Part shown: one piece after another, positions 14,631 through 21,449 of the stretch
How positions within the stretch are numbered: position 1 is the first letter of the stretch
How the letters are laid out: every line of letters begins with the position of its first letter
Assembly (NCBI GenBank): GCA_964630635.1
Contig: CAZVVM010000025.1
Coordinates: 1 to 21,449, forward strand
DNA length: 21,449 bases
Direction of reading: 5' to 3'
Source: Colimorpha_A sp964630635
GTDB taxonomy: Bacteria; Bacillota; Clostridia; Oscillospirales; CAG-272
The notes under the pieces: generated by a model
What the model saw: the letters and a program-made list of their open reading frames with translations, nothing else
Database searches by the model: none
Told to the model about the DNA's origin: nothing
Position numbers and translations under genes: made by a program

Positions 14631-15077
14631 TATCTTGTCCGTCGGCTTTATAAGAAAAGCACTGTGGAAGTCCATATCCAGTTCATCTACGTAAAAATGC
14701 AGGATCTTCTTATAATCCTTTGTGGAGGTGCTTAAGGTTATATAGGCACAGGAGTCCTTTACTTCGTTTTCTATTCTTCGATACAGCTCACGACCTACTC
14801 CTTGGCTCCTGTATTTCGGCAGCACGTACAGCTCGTCGATCATAAAGCATTTTTCGCCAAGCTCGATATATGACGTTTTGTTTTCAACGGTATAATAGTG
14901 TCCGAATATGTAACCTATTATTTTGTTATCGTCAATGGCGACATATAACGGCTCTTTAATATCGTCTGCGTCGTTTGCCACGATGCCGTGGGTACAGTTT
15001 TCGTTTTCCCACGCCTTGGATAATTCTATCAGACTTTGAATTGTGTTCTCGTCCAATCTTCTCTTTTCGTATGTCAT
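14628..15077 (-). CDS. GNAT family N-acetyltransferase
   Basis: A 149-residue acetyl-CoA-dependent transferase. Motif A is visible as DELYVLPKYR followed by RSQGVGREL (90-98; R-x-x-G-x-G, the pyrophosphate-binding loop), ahead of the usual helix. YVAIDDNKIIGYIFG (45-59) is the typical central strand pair, and the C-terminal LHFYVDELDMDF fits motif B. Substrate cannot be told. It is visibly more AT-rich than the DAP or phage-like genes. Its ATG lies 7 bases after the transposase stop with only a distant GGAG, so it may rely on upstream translation. Confidence 0.85.
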   Translation of the reverse strand: MTYEKRRLDENTIQSLIELSKAWENENCTHGIVANDADDIKEPLYVAIDDNKIIGYIFGHYYTVENKTSYIELGEKCFMIDELYVLPKYRSQGVGRELYRRIENEVKDSCAYITLSTSTKDYKKILHFYVDELDMDFHSAFLIKPTDKI

Positions 15078-15084
15078 AAAAGCT

Positions 15085-15627
15085 TTATTTCTTCTCCGAA
15101 TTCAATTCGTCATAATACCAACGTGCGGGGTTTTTACGCAAATAATTCTTCCGTCTCACATAATCCTCTTGATCTCGCACAATATGTTCAGAAAACGAGC
15201 GTTGGAACATTTTTTCTATTCCATATTGCTTTTTGCATATCCGAGAAGTCAAGGATTTGAAGGCACATATAACGTCATTCAAGGTAGGGGAGGGGCTTGC
15301 TCCTCCCGTATTCTTATGTAAAAAGATTAACGCATGGATATGGTCCGGCATAATAACAAAATCATCGACAGATACGCTTGGAAAACGGGTTTCTATTTGC
15401 TTTAATTGCTCTCTAACAATCACGCCGCACGGTTTTAATTTAACTGAATATGCGGGAGGAGCAAGCCCCTCCCCTACCAATTGGGTATCGAATGTCTTTA
15501 CAATTTCCGATAATATTGGTTTTCTGTCCGCTACACATATCGTAACAAAATACACACCAACAGAACTATAATCGTAATTCTTTAATCTCGTAGGTTTTCT
15601 TTTTGGGGTTTCCTTGTTTTCATTCAT
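15085..15627 (-). CDS. REP-associated tyrosine transposase (RAYT, Y1/IS200-like)
   Basis: A single-strand HUH nuclease that acts at REP palindromes. The opening KRKPTRLKNYDYSSVGVYFVT is typical (key: R-x-x-N-Y-D-Y, Y-F-V-T). The HUH motif is MPDHIHAL (His96, His98), and the nucleophile is likely Tyr162 in NYLRKNPARW, with FQRSFSEHIVRD before it. I use ATG 15627 (180 residues), which overlaps the upstream stop by one base (TAATG); a GTG 18 bases earlier is possible. No IS ends are evident, as expected for RAYTs, which are generally single-copy and immobile. Residues 51-58 (VGEGLAPP) and 107-114 (TGGASPSP) are encoded by the same palindromic element in opposite orientations. Confidence 0.88.
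   Translation of the reverse strand: MNENKETPKRKPTRLKNYDYSSVGVYFVTICVADRKPILSEIVKTFDTQLVGEGLAPPAYSVKLKPCGVIVREQLKQIETRFPSVSVDDFVIMPDHIHALIFLHKNTGGASPSPTLNDVICAFKSLTSRICKKQYGIEKMFQRSFSEHIVRDQEDYVRRKNYLRKNPARWYYDELNSEKK
15283..15308 (+). repeat. Palindromic REP-like element inside the RAYT gene, copy A
   Basis: 26 bases, an exact inverted copy of 15453-15478. Its core GGGAGGGGCTTGCTCCTCCC is itself a near-perfect palindrome (9-bp arms, one mismatch). It encodes TGGASPSP in the transposase. Confidence 0.75.
15453..15478 (-). repeat. Palindromic REP-like element inside the RAYT gene, copy B
   Basis: Exact 26-base inverted copy of 15283-15308, 144 bases away. Its core is GGGAGGAGCAAGCCCCTCCC on the plus strand. 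It encodes VGEGLAPP. As single-stranded DNA, A and B could pair with each other or each fold alone. Confidence 0.75.
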
Positions 15628-17315
15628 TACTTGATTCTTCTGCACTCCATATAGTATCGCTTATCGTACGCTTCGCCCATTGAGAAGGTTTTGCGGGGGA
15701 GGGCGCCGTTCTTTTCGACGTAGGGGAAAAGCTCGCTTTTCTTTATGCCGTCAAAGAGGAAGCCGATGGCATCGTCGCGGGTGCATAGCTCTCGGAGATC
15801 GTTTTCGCCGTGTATATAGTCGACCTCGCCGCCGTTTTCCTCGATATATTTATCAATGAACTCCTGAAGCACGCCTGCGGTCAGACCGTCGACGCAGAAT
15901 TCGTCGTCTGTGCCGTTTACGACGGTAACGACTTTATTTTCGGTATTGCCCTCAAAGTACTTCTTTGCTTCATTCAGCATCTTCTCGGCATCGACGCCGA
16001 AAACGACTCTGTATATCGGCTCAAAATCGAGGGCGGGGTCGTGTACATTCACGATCTCTACGAGTGCGTAACGCGCAAGCGGATTACTCTTATCCCTCTC
16101 GTAGCACGCCTTTGCGGTCGCAAGAGAATGGTTACCGTCGCCCATAGCGAATACAAGCTTGCGGCTCTCCATCTGCTTTTCAAGCGCGGTAATTGCCTTA
16201 TTTATCGCCCTTTCGCTCATAAGCGAGCCGCGAGCACTTCCGCCGCCGAGCATAAGGGGGGTATCGTAAAGGATCTCGCCGTCGGGCTCGTTCGGCACGA
16301 CCTCGTTCTCCGCGTCGTCTATCAGTATCATAATGTGCGGAAGCTCGATCGGAGCGTCCTTTCTTATCTCGACGCGGGACGGAATACGGGAAAGCACCGT
16401 TCCCTCGGTCGCTCTGACAAGGGACGTCGAGCCGACTGTGTAATCGTACGCTTCAAGGTCAATCTTACCGACGATACCTCGGCGAGTTCTGCCGTCCTGC
16501 AGGCGTCTTTCAACGAAGATCATCGCGTCCTTGTACTCGGTAAAGATTCCTTCGTCAAGGTATTCCTTCATTGTTGCGTTTATGTTCTTGATCCTCTCCG
16601 ACACGTCGGCGTCGTTAAGATACACCTCGGGGAGAGTTATTTTGAGTGCCGACGGGGATTCGCCTACCGTTTCGTACGCTTTTTCCCAATAATCGCGCTG
16701 TGAGGTGTACTGGTCGCAGGCGACGGTTGCCCATTTGTCAAAGTCCTTTTTCGGCAGAAGTATGTCTGCGCGTCCGAATGGAAGCTTACTCATTTTGTTT
16801 TCCTTTCCGTATATGAAGCTTTCAAAATCTCTTCTTATTTTCTTTAGCCGTCTTGCGACGGGCGGTGCTACGAGTCCATCTTCTATCATTCTGTCAAGCT
16901 CGGCAAGGGTTACCCATTTCGCGTCACAGGTCTCGCCCTCCTGAAAAACTATGTCATTTATATCCGTGTCGTTACGGACGATATAGCAATCGCCTATCAC
17001 GCTCCGTCCGCGCTCTGTTCCGAGAAAGTGAAGCTCGTCCTCGGTGACGGAAATGCCCGTTTCCTCTCTTAACTCTCTTACTGCGCCCGCGCGTGAAGTT
17101 TCGCCGTGCAGAAGCGAGCCCGCCGTGTTTTCCCATACGTTCGGCCAATCGCGTTTGAGCGGTGAGCGGAGTGTAAGAAGCACCTCGTTTTTGCTGTTTA
17201 CCGTCCAGATGCCGACGGCTATATGATACGTTCCCTTCGGCAGATAATGACCTCTTACGTGCGTGATGCCGAGAGGGTTTCTGTCGCGGTCGTAAAGATC
17301 CCAGATTTCCGACAT
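15627..17315 (-). CDS. NUDIX hydrolase - DUF1015 fusion protein
   Basis: ATG 17315 follows GAGG by a few bases; an in-frame upstream start at 17354 lacks a site. The 562-residue frame joins two proteins. Residues about 1-165 are a NUDIX domain with a complete box GSLLHGETSRAGAVRELREE plus TGI (G-x5-E-x7-REL-x-EE-x-G), which hydrolyses nucleoside-diphosphate-linked compounds. Its N-terminus (DLYDRDRNPLG) recalls isopentenyl-diphosphate-isomerase-like NUDIX proteins. From residue 175 (MSKLPFGRADILL) the sequence is a DUF1015 protein (ACDQYTSQRDYW, EVYL, RRGIVGKIDLE, MGDGNHSLATAKA), role uncertain. A GGAAAGGA site and ATG at 16793 precede the DUF1015 part, so a separate shorter product is possible. 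Confidence 0.85.
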   Translation of the reverse strand: MSEIWDLYDRDRNPLGITHVRGHYLPKGTYHIAVGIWTVNSKNEVLLTLRSPLKRDWPNVWENTAGSLLHGETSRAGAVRELREETGISVTEDELHFLGTERGRSVIGDCYIVRNDTDINDIVFQEGETCDAKWVTLAELDRMIEDGLVAPPVARRLKKIRRDFESFIYGKENKMSKLPFGRADILLPKKDFDKWATVACDQYTSQRDYWEKAYETVGESPSALKITLPEVYLNDADVSERIKNINATMKEYLDEGIFTEYKDAMIFVERRLQDGRTRRGIVGKIDLEAYDYTVGSTSLVRATEGTVLSRIPSRVEIRKDAPIELPHIMILIDDAENEVVPNEPDGEILYDTPLMLGGGSARGSLMSERAINKAITALEKQMESRKLVFAMGDGNHSLATAKACYERDKSNPLARYALVEIVNVHDPALDFEPIYRVVFGVDAEKMLNEAKKYFEGNTENKVVTVVNGTDDEFCVDGLTAGVLQEFIDKYIEENGGEVDYIHGENDLRELCTRDDAIGFLFDGIKKSELFPYVEKNGALPRKTFSMGEAYDKRYYMECRRIK

Positions 17316-17344
17316 TTTAACCTCGAAGATTTTAATATAATGAA

Positions 17345-17373
17345 ATGATACCATATTTTTATAGAGAATACAA
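17345..17373 (-). promoter_or_regulatory. Promoter of the NUDIX-DUF1015 / RAYT / GNAT run
   Basis: TTGTAT (17373-17368), 17-base spacer, TATCAT (17350-17345) with an upstream TG (extended -10), 30 bases before the ATG. Confidence 0.65.
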
Positions 17374-17432
17374 GAGAATTGCGAAATAAATGTAGAGGAC
17401 TATTCGCCACATTCAAGAATACATTGGCTCAA

Positions 17433-17587
17433 TGTAGGGGGCGACGTCCTCGGAACCCCCAAAACTCATTTCATTCGCTTCGGGGAACCCCTCGCCTCGA
17501 CGCCCCGCACAAAAACGAAGTTACTTCCCTTCCGAACACCTCATCCGACTTCGCTACGCTCAGCCACCTTCTCCCGCTGGAGAAGGT
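17433..17587. repeat. Mosaic palindromic intergenic repeats, array 1
   Basis: The 17316-17647 stretch has no gene. Besides the promoter and a terminator it holds three repeat units also present at 21101-21420: TGTAGGGGGCGACGTCCTCG (17433-17452), the GAACCCCCAAAACTC...CGGGGAACCCC unit (17453-17491), and CACCTCATCC...CCTTCTCCCGCTGGAGAAGG (17537-17586). The last ends in a perfect hairpin. No transposase-like gene lies inside. Confidence 0.75.
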
Positions 17588-17615
17588 ATAACAATGTGGC
17601 AAAAACACCTAAACA

Positions 17616-17643
17616 AAAAATGAAGGCGTTTGCCTTCATTTTT
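17616..17643. terminator. Terminator after rsmB
   Basis: AAAAATGAAGGC (17616-17627), GTTT loop, GCCTTCATTTTT (17632-17643). The minus-strand reading ends in a U-run, five bases past the rsmB stop. Confidence 0.85.
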
Positions 17644-17647
17644 CGTT

Positions 17648-18952
17648 TTATTTCTTTATAAATTTTGCGACGAAGAAGCCGTCGGTGCCGTGCTCGTCGG
17701 GGAAGAATGCCATCATCGGTTTACCTTCGTACATTCCGTCAGAGCAAGGTTCAAATTCGGGGTGCTCATTCAAAAATCTCGTTACTACGTCCTCGTTTTC
17801 CGCTTTGTTGAGGGTACAGGTCGAATAGACGAGCGTTCCGCCGTTTTTGACGTACGACGCGCCGTTACAGAGTATTTTATACTGTATTTCGGGCAGGCGC
17901 GAGATGTCCTCGGGAGATTTATGGCGCAGGTCTGGCTTCTTTGCGATAACTCCGAGTCCCGAGCAGGGAACGTCGCACAGGACTCTGTCGGCTGTGCCGA
18001 CAAGGTCTTCCTTCGGCTTCGTTCCGTTATGAACGGCGGTCGAGAGTATATTGATACCGAGCCGATTGGTGCCGCTGACGACGAGCGAAAGCTTGCTTTC
18101 GTGAAGATCAAGGGAGATAAGCTTTCCCTCGTTTTTCATTTCAAGAGCAATTCCGAAGCTCTTACCGCCGGGGCAGGAGCAGGTGTCGATAACCGTTTCG
18201 CCCGATTTCGCGCCGACTGCCTTTACGCATAGCTGGGACGCCTCGTCCTGTATGAAGCAAAGTCCCTCTCCGAGGGCATTCAGCTCCGCTATCGGGACGT
18301 TTGAATTAAATATTATCGCGCTGTCGCATTTATCCGACGGTATGCAGTCGATGCCGTCGTTTGCGAGGGTGTTTATCAGCCCGTCGCGCGTGGTTTTGAG
18401 CGTGTTTACGCGCAGAGTCAAAAAGGGAGCGCGGTTCATACCGCTTAAGAGCTTTTCGGTCTTTTCGATGCCGTAATTATCGCGCCACATTGATATGAGC
18501 CATTCGGGGAGCGAGTATTTGACGCTTAAATACTTATCGCTTCCCTCCTTCGGCATTGGGATATTTCCCTTTTCGCGGCTTATATTGCGGAGAATCGCGT
18601 TGACGAAAGACGCCGTACCCTTATGTGTATAATACTTTGCAAGCTCGACGCTTTCGTTCACCGCCGCGCTGTCGGGTGTGCGGTCAAGGAACAGTATCTG
18701 ATACGCGCCGAGGCGGAGGATATTCATCAGCTTCGGCGCGATCTTTTCTATCGGCTTTGACGAATAGACACCTATAACGTAATCAAGGGTTATTCTTCTC
18801 TCGATCGTTCCGTAGACGAGCGTCGTGAAAAACGCGCGGTCGGCACCCGTAAAGCCGTATTTTTTTATCGCGCTGTCAAGCTCGAGGTTTGAAAATTTGT
18901 CGGTCTTGTCGCATCTTTCAAGCGACAGATACGCCGCTTCTCTTACCTTCAT
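17648..18952 (-). CDS. rsmB: 16S rRNA (cytosine-967-C5)-methyltransferase
   Basis: SAM-dependent methylation of C967 of 16S rRNA. The 434-residue protein has the RsmB layout: an N-terminal NusB-like RNA-binding region (about 1-140) and a C-terminal Rossmann methyltransferase. DTCSCPGGKS (256-265) binds SAM. CDVPCSGLG (326-334) holds the conserved Pro-Cys pair, and YSTCTLNKAENE (376-387) contains the catalytic Cys379. The start overlaps the yugP stop by four bases (ATGA), so the two are translationally coupled. Confidence 0.96.
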   Translation of the reverse strand: MKVREAAYLSLERCDKTDKFSNLELDSAIKKYGFTGADRAFFTTLVYGTIERRITLDYVIGVYSSKPIEKIAPKLMNILRLGAYQILFLDRTPDSAAVNESVELAKYYTHKGTASFVNAILRNISREKGNIPMPKEGSDKYLSVKYSLPEWLISMWRDNYGIEKTEKLLSGMNRAPFLTLRVNTLKTTRDGLINTLANDGIDCIPSDKCDSAIIFNSNVPIAELNALGEGLCFIQDEASQLCVKAVGAKSGETVIDTCSCPGGKSFGIALEMKNEGKLISLDLHESKLSLVVSGTNRLGINILSTAVHNGTKPKEDLVGTADRVLCDVPCSGLGVIAKKPDLRHKSPEDISRLPEIQYKILCNGASYVKNGGTLVYSTCTLNKAENEDVVTRFLNEHPEFEPCSDGMYEGKPMMAFFPDEHGTDGFFVAKFIKK

Positions 18953-19641
18953 CGGTCTCTGCGCCGTCCGCCGCCGACGATTATCAGCAGTCGGAGAAGC
19001 GATGCAAGCGCGACGAAAAGTGCGGCAAGGTAGGTCATAGCCGCGGCGGAGAGCACCTTTTTGGTGCCTTTCAGCTCATCGTCGTTCATATATCCGTATC
19101 CGCCGAGGGCTTTGACTGCTCTGCGGCTTGCGTCAAACTCCGTCGGGAGCGTAACGAGCTGGAACACAACGGTCAAGCTGAAAAGAATTATGCCCGCGTA
19201 CGCGAGGGGCTGATATGCAAGCAAAAGTCCGATAATAAAGAGAGGCATAGCAAGGCGCGAGCCGATATTCGTAACCGGCACGAGCGCGGTGCGGAGCTTT
19301 ATCGGTCCGTAGCCGACTGCGTGCTGAATTGCGTGTCCCGCCTCGTGCGCCGCGACGCCGATAGCCGCGACCGACGTGCTTCCGTAGACGCTGTCCGAGA
19401 GGGCGATCGTATTGCTTCTCGGGTCAAAGTGGTCGGTAAGCTCGCCCGGAACTCTCGTAATTCCAACGTTAAAAAGTCCGTTCGAATCAAGTATTTTACG
19501 GACTGCGACCTCGGCGGTCATTCCTGCGCGGCTATACACGGTGCTGTATTTTTGATAGGTGGTTTTAACCTTTATCTGCGCCCACAGTGATATTATGAGC
19601 ATCGGTACTACAAGTACTATATACGGCCAATCTATCCACAT
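18949..19641 (-). CDS. YugP-like membrane zinc metallopeptidase
   Basis: The 230-residue integral membrane protein belongs to the YugP/DUF neutral zinc metallopeptidase family. The zinc site is HEAGH (99-103), with a downstream EFDASRRA segment (about 167-174) that fits the third ligand region. Membrane segments are seen near 6-22, two between 131 and 165, and one at 203-222; the C-terminus is basic. Its physiological substrate is not known. It lies between fmt and rsmB, the usual place in Clostridia, starting three bases after the fmt stop. Confidence 0.92.
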   Translation of the reverse strand: MWIDWPYIVLVVPMLIISLWAQIKVKTTYQKYSTVYSRAGMTAEVAVRKILDSNGLFNVGITRVPGELTDHFDPRSNTIALSDSVYGSTSVAAIGVAAHEAGHAIQHAVGYGPIKLRTALVPVTNIGSRLAMPLFIIGLLLAYQPLAYAGIILFSLTVVFQLVTLPTEFDASRRAVKALGGYGYMNDDELKGTKKVLSAAAMTYLAALFVALASLLRLLIIVGGGRRRDR

Positions 19642-19644
19642 AAT

Positions 19645-20586
19645 TTACTCCTTTACTGATACGAGCTTTTCTCCGTCCTTGACGGGATTTCCTCTTAAAT
19701 AGTCGGCAGCTTTCATCTGCTTTTTGCCCGCGGGAAGCACCTCAAGTATTTCAAGAAGCGTTCCGCCAGCGCAACTGACGTATAGCTTTTTACCGTCGGA
19801 AATGAGCGTTCCCTCTTCCTTATCGGACTTTTTGTCGGTGAGCGCGGTCTTGACGAGCTTGAGCATCGTCTCCCCTCTCATAGCGTATGCGTAGAGATAA
19901 GGGGAAAGACCTCGAACGCGGTTATGAAGCTCGTTTGCGGTCATATTAAAGTCGATGAGACAATCCTCTTTACCGACTTTTTGTGCGTAGGTCGCATCAG
20001 CGTCATTCTGCTTTTCACGCGCGATGTTTCCGCTGACAATATTCGGAAGCGTCGATATGAGAAGCTCGGCGCCGTTCTTTGCCATTTTATCAAACAGCGT
20101 TTCGGCGTTATCGTCTATATCTATCGGAACGACGCTCTTTACTATCATATCGCCCGTGTCAAGCCCCTCGTCCATATACATTATCGTGTTTCCCGTTTCC
20201 GTTTCGCCGTTTATCAGGCATCTCTGAACGGGCGCGGCGCCTCTATACTTCGGAAGAAGCGAGCCGTGCACGTTTATACAGCCGTATTTCGGATAGTCGA
20301 TGACCGACTTCGGAAGAATTTTTCCGTATGCGGCGACGATGATGACGTCGGGATCCTTTTCGCGCAAAAACGCGTCAAATTCCCCGTCGCGGAGAGTTTT
20401 CGGCTGGTAGACGGGAAGCCCGACGCTTTCGGCGTAGACCTTTACCTCGGGCGGTGTCAGTATCATTTTTCTGCCCTTCGGCTTATCGGGCTGGGTTATT
20501 ACCGTTATTTCGCCTGCCTCGTTTTCCACGAGCGCGTGGAGCGACGCGACGGCGAAATCGGGTGTTCCCATAAACATTATCTTCAT
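19645..20586 (-). CDS. fmt: Methionyl-tRNA formyltransferase
   Basis: This enzyme formylates initiator Met-tRNA using 10-formyl-THF. I start it at ATG 20586 (313 residues), one base after the def stop; GAGGAAT, the end of def, is the ribosome site. The in-frame upstream extension to 20664 lies wholly within def. MFMGTPDFAV (about 4-13) opens the domain. The catalytic triad Asn105, His107 (NVHGSLLPKYRGAAP) and Asp146 (DEGLDTGD) matches the family, and the C-terminal tRNA-binding domain is complete. Confidence 0.97.
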   Translation of the reverse strand: MKIMFMGTPDFAVASLHALVENEAGEITVITQPDKPKGRKMILTPPEVKVYAESVGLPVYQPKTLRDGEFDAFLREKDPDVIIVAAYGKILPKSVIDYPKYGCINVHGSLLPKYRGAAPVQRCLINGETETGNTIMYMDEGLDTGDMIVKSVVPIDIDDNAETLFDKMAKNGAELLISTLPNIVSGNIAREKQNDADATYAQKVGKEDCLIDFNMTANELHNRVRGLSPYLYAYAMRGETMLKLVKTALTDKKSDKEEGTLISDGKKLYVSCAGGTLLEILEVLPAGKKQMKAADYLRGNPVKDGEKLVSVKE

Positions 20587-20587
20587 A

Positions 20588-21064
20588 TTATTCCTCATCA
20601 AGATCCTCGGGTGAAAGCATTTTCGACGCTTTATCGGTGTAGAGTATTCCGTCGAGGTGGTCAAGCTCGTGGCAGAAGCAACGCGCCTTAAGCTCTGTTC
20701 CCGTCATCGTGAACCACTCGCCGTTACGGTTCTGCGCCTTGACGGTAACGGTCATCGGACGGTCAACGATGCCCCATTCGTCGGGGACGGAAAGGCAGCC
20801 CTCCATTCCCTCCTGACGTTCATCGGAAACCTCAACGATCTCGGGATTTATAAGCTCAATGAGATCGCCCGGCTCGGTTTCAACGAGAACCACTCTGCGG
20901 AGAACGCCGACCTGCGGTGCGGCGAGTCCTGCGCCGTTTGCCTTATGAAGCGTATCCTTCATATCGTCAAGCAGACGGAGTATACGGGGTGTTATCTCGT
21001 CAACCGGACGGCTCTTTTTGCGAAGAAGCTCGTCTTCTTTTGTTAGTATTTTAAGAATTGCCAT
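20588..21064 (-). CDS. def: Peptide deformylase
   Basis: This metal-dependent enzyme removes the formyl group from nascent proteins. The 158-residue product shows all three motifs: GAGLAAPQ (44-51), EGCLS (88-92, metal Cys90) and CHELDH (131-136, metal His132 and His136, catalytic Glu133). ATG 21064 follows AGAGGAC. First gene in view of def-fmt-yugP-rsmB; no clear promoter is seen between it and the repeats, so transcription may enter from beyond the window. Confidence 0.97.
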   Translation of the reverse strand: MAILKILTKEDELLRKKSRPVDEITPRILRLLDDMKDTLHKANGAGLAAPQVGVLRRVVLVETEPGDLIELINPEIVEVSDERQEGMEGCLSVPDEWGIVDRPMTVTVKAQNRNGEWFTMTGTELKARCFCHELDHLDGILYTDKASKMLSPEDLDEE

Positions 21065-21100
21065 TTTTATGTCCTCTTTTTATAATCATTGGTATTGTAA

Positions 21101-21420
21101 TGCCGTCTACGACGGCTATACCTCGGGAACCCCCAAAACTCGCGTTCGCTCGTTTCGGGGAACCCCGTTCACCTCATCCACCGCTAACGCGGTCCCCCTT
21201 CTCCCGCTGGAGAAGGTCAACAACGTCCGTGTTCTTCGCCACGTTGTTTGTAGGGGGCGACGTCCTCGACGCCCCGTTTTTCCAAACGATGCAACATCGT
21301 TTTTGAACACCTCATCCACCGCGGGCGCAGCGCCCGCGGTCCCCTTTCCCAAGGGGAAGGCGAACGACGCACCGAATCTTATCCACGCTTTTGTAGGGAC
21401 AGGCGTCCTCGACTGTCCGC
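21101..21420. repeat. Mosaic palindromic intergenic repeats, array 2
   Basis: The last 385 bases carry no credible gene. They hold a GCCGTC-TAC-GACGGC hairpin (21102-21116); a GGGAACCCCCAAAACTC...CGGGGAACCCC unit (21125-21166); CACCTCATCC...CCTTCTCCCGCTGGAGAAGG (21170-21216); TGTAGGGGGCGACGTCCTCG (21249-21268); a second CACCTCATCC unit with a CCGCGGGCGC-AGC-GCCCGCGG hairpin (21308-21360); and a variant TGTAGGGACAGGCGTCCTCG unit (21392-21411). The same unit types occur in array 1 in a different order. Confidence 0.75.
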
Positions 21421-21449
21421 ACAAAAACAATGTTACTTTTCTTTTTTTC

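Noticed and set aside
15810..16703. 297-codon plus-strand frame
   Set aside because: Antisense to the NUDIX-DUF1015 gene; no ribosome site and no recognisable domain.
21116..21430. 104-codon minus-strand frame
   Set aside because: It is composed almost wholly of the palindromic intergenic repeats and has no protein-like features.

Overview
The window looks like a chromosomal segment of an anaerobic Clostridia-type Bacillota, probably a gut lineage. The evidence is strong AGGAGG-type ribosome binding sites, TTGACA/TATAAT-like promoters with 17-base spacers, a lysine riboswitch, the def-fmt-yugP-rsmB gene order, an r1t-type phage holin, and surface-protein and repeat types common in gut Firmicutes. 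No rRNA or tRNA gene and no CRISPR array was recognised. The species cannot be named from the sequence alone.

Layout. (1) 1-2212, minus: the first 737 codons of a large secreted surface protein that runs off the left edge; it has three beta-sandwich-like repeats and a run of C-x-H-x-W...C-x2-C motifs. (2) 2394-5722, minus: a lysine/diaminopimelate (DAP) operon, promoter - lysine riboswitch - dapA - dapB - lysA - terminator. (3) 5842-13531, plus: a compact phage-derived cluster, divergent from dapA: large terminase, major capsid protein, portal, scaffold, head-tail connector, head-closure protein, three small genes (one BppU-like, one fibre-like), a membrane/coiled-coil protein, holin, amidase, then a very cysteine-rich small protein and a terminator. 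(4) 13543-14598, plus: ddh, meso-DAP dehydrogenase, the enzyme completing the DAP route begun by dapA and dapB. (5) 14604-17373, minus: a GNAT acetyltransferase, a REP-associated tyrosine transposase carrying palindromes inside its own coding sequence, and a NUDIX-DUF1015 fusion. (6) 17616-21064, minus: the housekeeping operon def-fmt-yugP-rsmB. Mosaic palindromic intergenic repeats lie at 17433-17587 and 21101-21420.

How it fits together. DapA, DapB, Ddh and LysA form a complete dehydrogenase-variant path from aspartate semialdehyde to meso-DAP and lysine, and the riboswitch should shut the operon when lysine is plentiful. The phage-like cluster sits exactly between the riboswitch-controlled operon and ddh. 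It encodes what is needed to build and fill a capsid and to lyse the cell, but I see no small terminase, integrase, repressor, replication gene, tail tube, tape measure or baseplate. That makes it the most interesting object here: a head-plus-lysis gene set that could be a domesticated particle (gene-transfer-agent-like), a satellite-like element borrowing tails, or a decayed prophage. The reading frames are intact and tightly coupled, which argues against simple decay.
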